From Flavobacterium microcysteis (lineage in GTDB: Bacteria; Bacteroidota; Bacteroidia; Flavobacteriales; Flavobacteriaceae), in the NCBI RefSeq assembly GCF_006385255.1, contig NZ_VFJE01000054.1, positions 434,001 to 498,000 on the forward strand: a DNA stretch of 64,000 bases. Reading direction: 5' to 3'. This document shows positions 9,159 to 17,884 of this stretch, in pieces. The notes beneath the pieces are model-generated. The model was given only the letters and a program-made list of their open reading frames with translations. It ran no database searches and was not told the DNA's origin. The translations under genes and the position numbers were made by a program. Position 1 is the first letter of the stretch, and each line of letters opens with the position of its first letter.

Positions 9159-9911
9159 TTATTTAAAAACTTTCAAAAAATCTTCTTTATAACTCGGAGA
9201 AATTTCTATTTCAGAACCATCTATCAACATTACATAACCTCCTGCACCTTTGTGGTAGGATTTTACAGAATTGACATTTATAATATGTGACTTGTGAACA
9301 CGAACAAACGGAAAAGGGAGAATTTCAGTAAAATGTTTTAAAAATCGGCAGACCATCTTTTTCTGTCCGTCCGCCAGATATAAATCCGTAAAATTCCCAT
9401 TCCCACGTAGCCTGACAATATCTTCCATTTTTACGACTTCAAAACCTTCTAAAGTAGGCAAGATTACCTGTTGTTTTTCCGGTTTCGTTTCTCTGAAATT
9501 TTCGACAATGATTCTATTCCTGTTAAAAATTTCATGGTTCAATATATGCTGCTGTACTTTGTTTACAGCTGTAATGAGTTCTTCGATACTAATTGGCTTT
9601 AGCAGATAATAAGCCGCACTCTGATTCAATGCTTTTAGCGAATACTCAGAAAAAGCCGTTACAAAAATGGTCTCAAATCGCAGATCTTTACACGCTTCCA
9701 GAACATCAAAAGCATTTCCAAAAGGCATTTCTACATCCAGAAAAACCAATTGCGGTTCTAATTCATGAAGTAGCGGAACGGCTTCCTTAAAATTCTGTGC
9801 TTCTCCTACCACTTCAATCTGCGGACAATATTTCTGCACATAATTTTTCAGGACTTCTCGGGCAGCCGTTTCATCCTCAACTATAACACTTCTTATTTTT
9901 TGCATCATCAT
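9159..9911 (-). CDS. LytTR-family response regulator
   Basis: The 250-residue protein has an N-terminal receiver domain (acidic pair E-D at 12-13, phosphoacceptor Asp59 in LVFLDVEMPFG, switch Thr in TIFVTAFSEY, Lys in YYLLKP). Residues about 150-250 form a LytTR DNA-binding domain (LRGNGNFTDLYLADGQ, VRVHKSHIINVNSV). The start codon overlaps the stop of the upstream kinase gene by one base, so the two are translationally coupled. LytTR regulators bind paired direct repeats about 21 bp apart. Three ATGs occur in a row at the start; the first is used. Targets are unknown. A direct-repeat candidate lies at 44.8 kb in this window. Confidence 0.93.
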   Translation of the reverse strand: MMMQKIRSVIVEDETAAREVLKNYVQKYCPQIEVVGEAQNFKEAVPLLHELEPQLVFLDVEMPFGNAFDVLEACKDLRFETIFVTAFSEYSLKALNQSAAYYLLKPISIEELITAVNKVQQHILNHEIFNRNRIIVENFRETKPEKQQVILPTLEGFEVVKMEDIVRLRGNGNFTDLYLADGQKKMVCRFLKHFTEILPFPFVRVHKSHIINVNSVKSYHKGAGGYVMLIDGSEIEISPSYKEDFLKVFK

Positions 9912-11728
9912 CAGATCCGATCAATTAATGGAAAACTAATTTCAACACGTGTTCCTATTTCTGGACTTCCTTTTTCTGAAATTTCCAGAGATATATTCTT
10001 TTTATAAAGCTCATTCAAAAGACTTATCCTTTCACGTGTATTCGTCATTCCTCGTGATTCATGTACCTTTTGGTTGGTCGTTTTTAATTCCTGACTTTTG
10101 GTGAGTCCTATTCCATTGTCGTCAATGGTTACTTTTATCTGATTGTTTTTGAGTTTGAAATCCAATTTCAAAAATCCCTTGCCTTCTTTGTAACGAAGCC
10201 CATGCCAGATTGCATTTTCAAGATGCGGCTGCAAAAGCATGTTCGGTACAAAAACAGCATCACCATCCAACGCTTCATCTATGGTAATTTCATAATCAAA
10301 TTTTTCATTGAAACGCAGATGTTCCAAATCCAGATATTTTTTGAGCTGTTCTACTTCGTTATTCAGCGAAACGAAATCTTTATTGGAATTTTCCATCATG
10401 TTCCGCATCAAGTTAGAATAAGAAGTCAGGTATTTATTGGCTTCCAGCTCTTTATTTTCTGAAATAAATTGGTTGACAGAATTCAGGCTATTAAAGATAA
10501 AGTGCGGATTCATTTCTCTCCTCAACGACTGCAAAGCAATTTTTTTATTCTTGGTTTTAATAGAATACAACGCCTTGACGATAAAGACAAAAAGCAGAAT
10601 CATCAACACCACTGAACCCAGAAGAAAATAATTAAAAGTGTTTTTTTTGCTAATCAGCTCGTCTTTTAAGGCTCGCTCTTTTTCTAAATGTTTGATTCGG
10701 TCTTCCGTCACCTGAAAGACTTTTGAGTCTACCAGAGAATTATCAGACTTGATTAGGCTTTCAAAGTTCTCAAAGAAATTCTCATACAGCTCAATGCTTT
10801 TTTCGCCATTTCCTTTCGCATTATATTCCTTGATAAGCTGATCCAAACTATTTTTTGCCAAGATGGTCTTTCCGTTTTGGATGGCAAGTTCATACGCATT
10901 TTTTAAAACAGAGATCCCTTTTTCAGCTTCCTGTTGTTTAAAATAAATTGTTGCCAATTCCTGCATTTGTACAATTTGGCCTTCCGTATTGTTTTTCTCT
11001 TTGGCTTCGTTGATCAGTTTTTTGTTAATCTCGATGGCCTTGTCGAATTCATTTTCTGAAGCATAGACTTTCGCTATTTCATTTTTAATCTTAATAGCTT
11101 CCTCCGGTTTGTGCTTTACATTTTCTAACGCTTTTTTATAATTTTCAACGGCCGCTTTTGTATCATTTTTATCAATATTAGCCTTAGCCATTTGCTGATA
11201 GGCTTCGGCCGTTTCTTCTTTTTCTCCTTCTTTTTCCAGAAGTAGAATATTAGAAGAAATATAATCCTTCTTTTGTTCCGGCGCACTGTTTTTCAATCGC
11301 TCGGCATCATTGTAATTAATTTTTTCTGCCACCTTATCCGTTGCAGTCTGGCTTGCCATTTCATAACTCACAATGGCATCTTGCGTTTTATTTTGTGATT
11401 CCTGTGCTTTAGCAATCCCACGATTCGTAATAGCCGCTTCTTTTTTCTTGTTGCGCTTTGCATAGATATCACGGGCTTTCTTCAAATATTCTTCTGCTTT
11501 TGCATACTGTCCTTTAGCCGAAAGCTGTTTTGCCAGTGCTTCATATTTTTGTGCAGTCTGTAAATCATTTTCATCTTCCGACAATGATTTTTTCAGTTCA
11601 GATGCTGCCTGATTCAAATTATATTCTTTTGGGCTATACTTACTTTTTTTCTTAATAGTATCCTGTGCCATGGCGGCTTTCATACCGAACAGCAAAAGAA
11701 AAAAGAAGAATGTCCACTTTATTTTCAT
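9911..11728 (-). CDS. LytS-type sensor histidine kinase with N-terminal TPR sensor
   Basis: The 605-residue protein has a signal sequence (residues 1-21, ending AMAQ). An extracytoplasmic TPR array spans about 35-345, one membrane helix lies at about 368-388, and a short coiled linker precedes the His_kinase/HATPase module. The phosphoacceptor His is residue 409 in the motif REMNPHFIFNSLN. The ATP-binding region shows NMLLQPHLENAIWHGL and DDNGIGL. The layout implies that the TPR domain senses a periplasmic protein partner and passes the signal to the LytTR regulator encoded immediately downstream. Divergent to it is the terpenoid-cyclase-fold/VWA gene pair, a possible target. Confidence 0.93.
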   Translation of the reverse strand: MKIKWTFFFFLLLFGMKAAMAQDTIKKKSKYSPKEYNLNQAASELKKSLSEDENDLQTAQKYEALAKQLSAKGQYAKAEEYLKKARDIYAKRNKKKEAAITNRGIAKAQESQNKTQDAIVSYEMASQTATDKVAEKINYNDAERLKNSAPEQKKDYISSNILLLEKEGEKEETAEAYQQMAKANIDKNDTKAAVENYKKALENVKHKPEEAIKIKNEIAKVYASENEFDKAIEINKKLINEAKEKNNTEGQIVQMQELATIYFKQQEAEKGISVLKNAYELAIQNGKTILAKNSLDQLIKEYNAKGNGEKSIELYENFFENFESLIKSDNSLVDSKVFQVTEDRIKHLEKERALKDELISKKNTFNYFLLGSVVLMILLFVFIVKALYSIKTKNKKIALQSLRREMNPHFIFNSLNSVNQFISENKELEANKYLTSYSNLMRNMMENSNKDFVSLNNEVEQLKKYLDLEHLRFNEKFDYEITIDEALDGDAVFVPNMLLQPHLENAIWHGLRYKEGKGFLKLDFKLKNNQIKVTIDDNGIGLTKSQELKTTNQKVHESRGMTNTRERISLLNELYKKNISLEISEKGSPEIGTRVEISFPLIDRI

Positions 11729-11914
11729 CGTATAAATATTCTATTACAGAATCACTTACGGCGACTGCCTGTTTTCTGCAATGTAAAGTAAAATAATTCT
11801 GGTCTCTTATCCTATTCCTTTCACCAATTGAAAAAGGCGTTTCACCATTTGTAGAAAATTCCAATCCTAACGAAAGATAATTTTACCCTAGAAATCAATT
11901 AAAACCTTATAATC

Positions 11915-13246
11915 ATGAAAACAAGAATTATTTCCGTAGCAGTCTTCCTGGCAGCATGTTACATATCTGTAGGAATCATAAACAATCGTTCTATACTGCA
12001 AGACAAAGAGGTTTCAAAAGGAAAAGACTTAGCTTCTTTACCTGAAGAAAAAATTGAAGAAGAAGAAAAACCATGCGTTTTTATGACGGTCATGGGAGAA
12101 CAGCCTTCTGACGGATTTGCAGCAGCTAAAAGAGATGCAAAGATTGACGACAAGATTGTCCAAGGTGAACTTTGGCTCATTAAGGCACAAAACAAAGATG
12201 GCGGATGGGGAGCCGGTTCGCATGCCAGACAAAATGTTATGGATCCGCATGCCGTTAGTTCTGATCCAGCTACTACGGCTATGACCGCAATGTCTTTATA
12301 CCGCTGCGGTTACAATCTGGAATCGGGTAAATATAGTGACGTCTTGAAAAAAAGCCTGGATTATCTTTTACTGGAAATTGAAAAGACAAAAAACAATCCG
12401 AATTTCATTACTGAAGTCCGAGGCACACAAATACAAAGCAAATTAGGCGAAAATATTGATGCTGTATTAACGCTCCAATTCCTTAACCAGGTCTATCCAA
12501 CATTGAAAGACAAATCCTTAAAAAGAAAAGTACAGGAAGCAATACAGATCTGTGTCAACAAAATTGAAAAGTCGTATGATGAAACCGGAAAAGTAAAAGG
12601 TGCCGGATGGGCAGGAGTATTGCAATCTTCTTTTGCCAACTCAAGTTTAGAAACTGCCGCAAAAAACAAGGATGTCAAGGTCAATACCGAAAAACTCCAA
12701 AAATCTCGCGAATACCAAAAAAACAACTACAATGCAGAAAGCGAAAGCGTAAAAACAGAAGATGGTGCCGGAATCGTATTATATGCCGTGAGCAGTTCTG
12801 TGCGTGGCAGTGCAAAAGAATCTCAGGAAGCAAAAGCCATTATCAATCAGGCAAAACGTGAAGGAAAACTAGACAAAAATGCTAAACTGAATAAAGAAAA
12901 CCTAAAAAAAGCAGGTGTTTCAGAAGAACAGGCTGAAGTTTATGATGTTGCCGACAAAGTATATAATTCTGCAAAGGTAAAAGCCATGAATAAAGATGTA
13001 ATCAATGGTTTTGGAAATAACGGCGGCGAAGAGTTTTTAAGCTTTCTGCAAACCGGAGAATCGATGATTGTTAATCAGGATGACGAATGGAAAAAATGGT
13101 ATGATGATGTCAGTGGCAGAATTATCAGTATCCAGAATAATGATGGAAGCTGGAACGGACACCATTGCATTACAAGTCCTGTGTTTTGCACCGCAACCTG
13201 CCTGATGATTTTATCAATTGAAAACGATATTAAAAAACTACAATAA
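11915..13246 (+). CDS. Secreted squalene-cyclase/prenyltransferase-repeat protein
   Basis: The 443-residue protein starts with an N-terminal signal/anchor (residues 1-24) and a short Glu-rich stretch. It shows QW-like alpha/alpha-barrel repeats of the prenyltransferase/squalene-oxidase type: LWLIKAQNKDGGWGAGSHA and SDPATTAMTAMSLYRCGY near the N-terminus, and ISIQNNDGSWNGHHCI with FCTATCLMIL near the C-terminus. The DXDD motif of squalene-hopene cyclases is not seen, so an enzymatic cyclase is unlikely; a binding or structural role is inferred. Between these segments is a charged region (about 265-360) rich in Lys/Glu/Ala. The gene lies 17 bases upstream of the VWA lipoprotein gene and probably forms an operon with it. 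It is divergent from the LytS kinase. Confidence 0.75.
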   Translation: MKTRIISVAVFLAACYISVGIINNRSILQDKEVSKGKDLASLPEEKIEEEEKPCVFMTVMGEQPSDGFAAAKRDAKIDDKIVQGELWLIKAQNKDGGWGAGSHARQNVMDPHAVSSDPATTAMTAMSLYRCGYNLESGKYSDVLKKSLDYLLLEIEKTKNNPNFITEVRGTQIQSKLGENIDAVLTLQFLNQVYPTLKDKSLKRKVQEAIQICVNKIEKSYDETGKVKGAGWAGVLQSSFANSSLETAAKNKDVKVNTEKLQKSREYQKNNYNAESESVKTEDGAGIVLYAVSSSVRGSAKESQEAKAIINQAKREGKLDKNAKLNKENLKKAGVSEEQAEVYDVADKVYNSAKVKAMNKDVINGFGNNGGEEFLSFLQTGESMIVNQDDEWKKWYDDVSGRIISIQNNDGSWNGHHCITSPVFCTATCLMILSIENDIKKLQ

Positions 13247-13263
13247 TCTAAAAACCACAAATC

Positions 13264-14457
13264 ATGAAAACTAAAATCATTTTTGCATCCTTACTATTAG
13301 GCACAACCTTTTGCTTTGCCAGTTGCGATTTCTTAAAAAAAGAACCAAAACAAAATCCAGATCCAGAAAACAATCCCGGGCCTGAACTGGCAATGGCCAC
13401 TACTCCTGATGATGATAACACAAAAATTCAGGTAGCACTGTTATTAGACACTTCCAATAGTATGGACGGATTGATTGACCAGGCAAAATCAAGGCTTTGG
13501 AATATCATAAACACTTTGACAACCTTGAAATATGAAGGAAAAAATCCAAAAATAGAAATTGCGCTTTATGAGTATGGAAATGACGGCTTGTCGGCCACCT
13601 CAAATTATATCCGCCAGGTAGCACCGCTAACAACCGATTTAGATCTTATTTCTGAAAAGTTATTTTCACTCAGAACCAACGGAGGTTCGGAATATTGCGG
13701 TGCTGTAATCCAGGATGCTACAAAACAGCTTTCCTGGGGGAAAAGCAAAACAAACATGAAATTGCTATACATAGCCGGCAACGAACCTTTTAATCAGGGA
13801 AGCATCAACTACAAAGAAGCCATAAGCGATGCTTTGAAAAGCGATATTTATGTCAACACCATTTTTTGTGGCGGGTCGATAGAAGGAATCGATACTTTCT
13901 GGAAAGATGGTGCTGACAAAGGTCAAGGGAAATATTTTAACATCAATTCTGACGAAAAGGTACGCTATATCGTAACGCCTTATGATGAAAAAATTAGCAA
14001 ATGCAACGACCGGTTAAATTCTACTTATATGGGCTACGGAGCGCAAGGTTCTGAGAAGAAAGCCATGCAGGAAGCGCAGGACAAAAATGCTGAATCCGTT
14101 TCTTCTTCTAATTATGCAGAACGTGCCGTAAGCAAATCAAACGCCATTTATAAAAACGAATCCTGGGATTTAGTAGACCGAGTAAAAGAAGACAAATCAG
14201 CCTTGCAGAAAATCAAAAAAGAAGAACTGCCAAAAGAACTGCAGAATAAATCTCCTCAGGAAATCAAAGCCATTGTAGACAAAAAAACACAGGAAAGAGA
14301 AACAATACAGAAAGAAATGGCACAATTGGCAAAACAGCGCCAGGATTATATTGATACTGAAAATAAAAAGGGTAAAACGCAGGACGATTTAGGAAATGCT
14401 ATTGCTTCATCGATTTTAGGCTTTGCAAAAATAAAAGGCTATACTGCTGAAAAGTAA
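13264..14457 (+). CDS. VWA-domain lipoprotein
   Basis: The 397-residue protein has a lipoprotein signal peptide with lipobox FASC, so Cys21 is probably acylated. A short Pro/Asn-rich spacer follows. A von Willebrand factor A domain then runs from about 53 to 245, with the MIDAS motif DTSNS (LLLDTSNSMDG). Downstream is a Lys/Glu/Gln-rich, helical C-terminal region (about 265-397), with sequences such as IKKEELPKELQNKSPQEIKA, predicted as coiled coil. The MIDAS is intact, suggesting metal-dependent binding of a partner at the cell surface or in the periplasm. The 17-base gap from the preceding gene supports a functional pair with the cyclase-fold protein. The exact function is not recognised. 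Confidence 0.82.
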   Translation: MKTKIIFASLLLGTTFCFASCDFLKKEPKQNPDPENNPGPELAMATTPDDDNTKIQVALLLDTSNSMDGLIDQAKSRLWNIINTLTTLKYEGKNPKIEIALYEYGNDGLSATSNYIRQVAPLTTDLDLISEKLFSLRTNGGSEYCGAVIQDATKQLSWGKSKTNMKLLYIAGNEPFNQGSINYKEAISDALKSDIYVNTIFCGGSIEGIDTFWKDGADKGQGKYFNINSDEKVRYIVTPYDEKISKCNDRLNSTYMGYGAQGSEKKAMQEAQDKNAESVSSSNYAERAVSKSNAIYKNESWDLVDRVKEDKSALQKIKKEELPKELQNKSPQEIKAIVDKKTQERETIQKEMAQLAKQRQDYIDTENKKGKTQDDLGNAIASSILGFAKIKGYTAEK

Positions 14458-14567
14458 ACCTTACTTCAAAATATGCCTCATACGTTTCATGGGGCATATT
14501 TATTTTAATGATTATCGGAAAATTTATACCTGACCCGTTAATTCCCAACATTTCCTTTATTAGGAAT

Positions 14568-14624
14568 TTTGCGGCTCTGCACCTTTGCGTGAAATAGTTG
14601 CTCGCAAAGGCGCAGAGCCGCAAA
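14568..14624. repeat. REP-like palindrome, copy 1
   Basis: Inverted arms 14568-14589 and 14603-14624 (22 bp, one mismatch, 13-base loop) have the core GCGGCTCTGC...CGCAAAGG. A second copy with the same arms lies at 42288-42344. This one is in the 256-base gap between the VWA and MuiA genes. Such GC-rich palindromes contrast strongly with the AT-rich flanks. Confidence 0.88.
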
Positions 14625-14713
14625 GCAAGAAAAGAAATTTATTTTTCTTCCCTCCCAACCTTTTGCGTCTTTTTGCTCTCTTACTAAGAAAGACTAATCC
14701 TTAAAATTCAATT

Positions 14714-16324
14714 ATGAAAAAATTTCTTATACTATTCTTGTTATTTCAGGCTACGTTATATGCCCAAAAACCTGTTTTTACGACAGCTAAAGTAAAAGCC
14801 GCAACTGTTTATTTCAATGCAGCTGAAATTTCCCAAACGGCCAGCGTAAACCTTCCTGCCGGAACTCACGAAATCGTAGTAAAAAATGTGGCCAATTGGG
14901 TCAATGAAAATTCAATACAAATTGGAACATCTCCTACATTAACGGTACTGTCTGTACAGTTCACTGACAATTATATTTCTGAATATGAAATTGACACCAA
15001 TTCTCCTTTGGTAAAAAAAGTGAAAGACAGTATCGTTATTGTTCAAAAAGAAATCGCAAAACTTGTCAATTCCAGAATTTCTGAAGGTAAGACTATCGAC
15101 TTATTGGATAAAAACCAGCAGGTTTCTGGACAAAATTCCGGATTGAATGTAACCGAATTGATGAAAATGGTAGAGTACTACAAGGCAAAAAGAGCAGAAT
15201 TAAGCAACAATATAAATGCCTTGGCCGAAAAAGAACAGAAACTAGCCGAGGTACTTAAAAAATTAAATGACAGATTGGAAGTTAACAACAAAAACGAAGA
15301 AAAAATCTCATCCGGAAAACTGATCCTACAAGTCATGAATGAAGTTGCCGGAAATGTGCCGTTGGAAATTTCGTATCTGACTAATAATGCAACCTGGGCA
15401 CCATTCTATGACCTAAGAGCTAATAACGTTACATCACCAATTGAAATGATGTATAAGGCACAAGTCACACAAAGTACCGGAATTGATTGGAAAAACGTAA
15501 AACTGACCTTATCATCTGGAGTTCCTAACCAAAACAATCAGGCTCCATTACTACAAGCTTGGTTTTTAAGATATGGATATGTGCCAGATTATAGTCGAAA
15601 TGAGGATGCAAAAAGCAATGAACTGTCCGAAGTTGTAGTTCAAGCCTATAGTCCAAAGAAAAATAATGTAATGATTAGAGGATCTGTTTCCAACTTTACG
15701 ACCATCGCAGAAAACCAATTGAACATTTCGTTTGATATTGATATTCCGTATGATATCCTGTCTAACGGTAAAAAGCATAGTGTTGCCTTAAAAGAAATGA
15801 AATTGCCAGCGACCTATAAATATTATGCTGCACCAACAGCCGACAAGGAAGCATTTCTTTTGGCAGAAATCAGCGATTATTCTAAATACAACCTCCTGAA
15901 AGGTGAAGCCAATATTATTTTTGAAGGAATGTATGTAGGCAAAACGTTTGTTGATCCAAACCAGACTTCGGATACTTTGAACCTAAGCATGGGAAGAGAC
16001 AAGAAAATTTCTATCAAACGAGAAAAACTAGTAGACAAATCAGGTACAAAGTTCCTGTCTGCATACAAAGTACAGACATTTACTTTTGAGACTACTATAA
16101 GAAATAATAAAAAGGAGGCCGTTCAATTGATGCTTAAGGACCAATATCCACTAAGCACCGATAAAGAAATTGAAATCGAATTAAAGCAGAGTGATAATGC
16201 AAAAGTCAATTCAGAAACAGGAATTTTAACCTGGGATTTGAATCTGAAACCAAATGAAACCAAGAAGATTCGGATCAGCTATACGGTCAAATATCCTAAA
16301 AACAAGATTATTGACAATCTTTAA
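14714..16324 (+). CDS. MuiA-type DUF4139 secreted protein
   Basis: The 536-residue protein has a signal peptide (ILFLLFQATLYAQ). An N-terminal DUF4140-like domain follows (about 25-110, AATVYFNAAEISQTASVNLP). A coiled-coil segment is at about 155-205 (YYKAKRAELSNNINALAEKE). A C-terminal DUF4139 domain spans about 210-536, with SYLTNNATWAPFYDLRA and ending in KIRISYTVKYPKN. This is the mucoidy-inhibitor MuiA family, whose biochemical role is not known. The protein stays in the envelope. It is separated from the VWA gene by a REP element, so it is probably transcribed separately, and a strong terminator follows it. Confidence 0.85.
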   Translation: MKKFLILFLLFQATLYAQKPVFTTAKVKAATVYFNAAEISQTASVNLPAGTHEIVVKNVANWVNENSIQIGTSPTLTVLSVQFTDNYISEYEIDTNSPLVKKVKDSIVIVQKEIAKLVNSRISEGKTIDLLDKNQQVSGQNSGLNVTELMKMVEYYKAKRAELSNNINALAEKEQKLAEVLKKLNDRLEVNNKNEEKISSGKLILQVMNEVAGNVPLEISYLTNNATWAPFYDLRANNVTSPIEMMYKAQVTQSTGIDWKNVKLTLSSGVPNQNNQAPLLQAWFLRYGYVPDYSRNEDAKSNELSEVVVQAYSPKKNNVMIRGSVSNFTTIAENQLNISFDIDIPYDILSNGKKHSVALKEMKLPATYKYYAAPTADKEAFLLAEISDYSKYNLLKGEANIIFEGMYVGKTFVDPNQTSDTLNLSMGRDKKISIKREKLVDKSGTKFLSAYKVQTFTFETTIRNNKKEAVQLMLKDQYPLSTDKEIEIELKQSDNAKVNSETGILTWDLNLKPNETKKIRISYTVKYPKNKIIDNL

Positions 16325-16333
16325 AACAAGAGA

Positions 16334-16360
16334 GCCTCGTTATAATAACGAGGCTTTTTT
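16334..16360 (+). terminator. Intrinsic terminator after the MuiA gene
   Basis: A 9-bp perfect stem (GCCTCGTTA / TAACGAGGC, 16334-16342 and 16346-16354) with a 3-base loop is followed by six T residues. Confidence 0.92.
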
Positions 16361-16458
16361 ATTAAAAAAATACTTATATTTCAAACATGTAAACATTTCA
16401 TTATGAATAATTTCAAATTTTATTTTATAAATTTACTTCCTAACCTAATTGCTATAAA

Positions 16459-17829
16459 ATGAAAACAACACTACAATTATTAGTACTACTATTCTCAACT
16501 TTTGCATTCTCGCAGACGATAGGAATAGTTTCTTTTGCGACGGGATTCAATAATCCTATTGAAATTGCCCATGCAGGTGACTCAAGATTGTTCATTGTAG
16601 AACAAAGCGGAGTCATCAAAGTCCTGAACTCCAATGGCACGACAAATGCTACGCCTTTTCTCAATATTTCAAGTCTCGTAAGCTGCTGTGGTGAAAGAGG
16701 ACTTTTAGGTCTTGCTTTCCATCCTAATTATGCTACGAACGGATTTTTTTATGTCAACTACACCAATACATCCGGAAATACTGTAATCTCACGCTATTCT
16801 GTGAGTTCGAATCCTGATGTCGCCAATACGACCGGTACTATCCTAATGACTGTTAACCAGCCTTTTTCTAACCATAATGGAGGAACCATAAAATTTGGCC
16901 CTGATGGTTATCTGTATATTGGAATGGGAGATGGCGGAAGCGGTGGCGATCCTGGAAACAGAGCTCAAAATATTAATGAGCTTTTGGGCAAAATGCTGCG
17001 TATTGATGTCAATTCCGGATCTCCTTATGGAATTCCACCAACCAATCCTTATGCTGGCGCTACAGCAGGAGCTGATGAAATCTGGGCTATCGGATTGCGA
17101 AATCCCTGGAAGTTTTCTTTCAACAGGCTTAATGGCGATTTATGGATTGCAGACGTAGGTCAGGATCAAATTGAAGAAATTAATAAAGTAAGCTCAACTA
17201 CTGCCGGATTAAACTATGGATGGAGATGCTATGAAGGTAATGCTACATACAATACGACAGGCTGTGCCGCTATGTCGACTATGACATTTCCAATTGCGCA
17301 ATATACGCATGCTTCAACAGGCGGCTGTTCTATTACCGGAGGCTATGTCTACACAGGCAGTACGTATCCGGCCATGCAAAACAAATATTTCTTTGCTGAC
17401 TATTGTGTCAATCGTATAGGAATGGTTGATACATCTGGCAATATCACCTATTCTGCCAATTTCCCCGGCAGTAACTCCTTTACTTCTTTTGGAGAAAACT
17501 CTAGTGGCGAACTGTTTGTTACCGGAACTTCCCAGGATATTGTTTACAGAGTTATCGATACTGCATTGGGCAATGACGATTTTACGAAGAACGGATTCTC
17601 TATGTATCCTAATCCGGCAGATTCTGAACTTTTCCTTTCCAATTCTAACGGAACTGTTCTTCAAAAGATTTCTATTGTTGATTTATCCGGAAAACTCCTG
17701 ATAGACCAAAAGTTGGAAAACACGCCTGTAAATACTATCAACATCAGTTCGCTACAGACAGGAATTTATGTTGTTACAATAGAAGACACATCCGGAAATA
17801 CGTTTACATCAAAATTGGGAAAAAAATAA
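16459..17829 (+). CDS. Secreted PQQ-dependent sugar dehydrogenase (GSDH-like) with T9SS type A tail
   Basis: The 456-residue protein has a signal peptide ending FAFSQ. A glucose/sorbosone dehydrogenase beta-propeller follows at about 22-360, with GERGLLGLAFHPNY, NHNGGTIKFGPDGYLYIGMG, GLRNPWKFSF, DVGQDQIEEIN and GLNYGWRCYEG. The conserved His in the NHNGG motif corresponds to the catalytic/PQQ-contact region known in this family. The last 75 residues form a T9SS type A sorting domain starting at MYPNPADSE and ending in the short basic GKK. The enzyme is therefore predicted to cross the outer membrane through T9SS and to oxidise an aldose or similar polyol on the surface. It is a single gene bounded by terminators. 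Confidence 0.9.
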   Translation: MKTTLQLLVLLFSTFAFSQTIGIVSFATGFNNPIEIAHAGDSRLFIVEQSGVIKVLNSNGTTNATPFLNISSLVSCCGERGLLGLAFHPNYATNGFFYVNYTNTSGNTVISRYSVSSNPDVANTTGTILMTVNQPFSNHNGGTIKFGPDGYLYIGMGDGGSGGDPGNRAQNINELLGKMLRIDVNSGSPYGIPPTNPYAGATAGADEIWAIGLRNPWKFSFNRLNGDLWIADVGQDQIEEINKVSSTTAGLNYGWRCYEGNATYNTTGCAAMSTMTFPIAQYTHASTGGCSITGGYVYTGSTYPAMQNKYFFADYCVNRIGMVDTSGNITYSANFPGSNSFTSFGENSSGELFVTGTSQDIVYRVIDTALGNDDFTKNGFSMYPNPADSELFLSNSNGTVLQKISIVDLSGKLLIDQKLENTPVNTINISSLQTGIYVVTIEDTSGNTFTSKLGKK

Positions 17830-17847
17830 CAACCCGATTATATAAAA

Positions 17848-17884
17848 AAAGAAAGCCTGTTTTTGAAACAGGCTTTCTTTTTTA
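17848..17884. terminator. Bidirectional terminator between convergent genes
   Basis: A perfect 15-bp stem (17848-17862 and 17866-17880; core GAAAGCCTG) with loop TTG is followed by T residues on the plus strand and by an A-run on the left that gives a T-tract on the minus strand. It serves the sugar dehydrogenase and abuts the end of the tas gene. Confidence 0.93.

Noticed and set aside
13264..14457. Reading the cyclase-fold/VWA pair as a known toxin or defence system
   Set aside because: No nuclease, pore-forming or immunity motifs; both proteins have export signals, so a role in the envelope is more likely.
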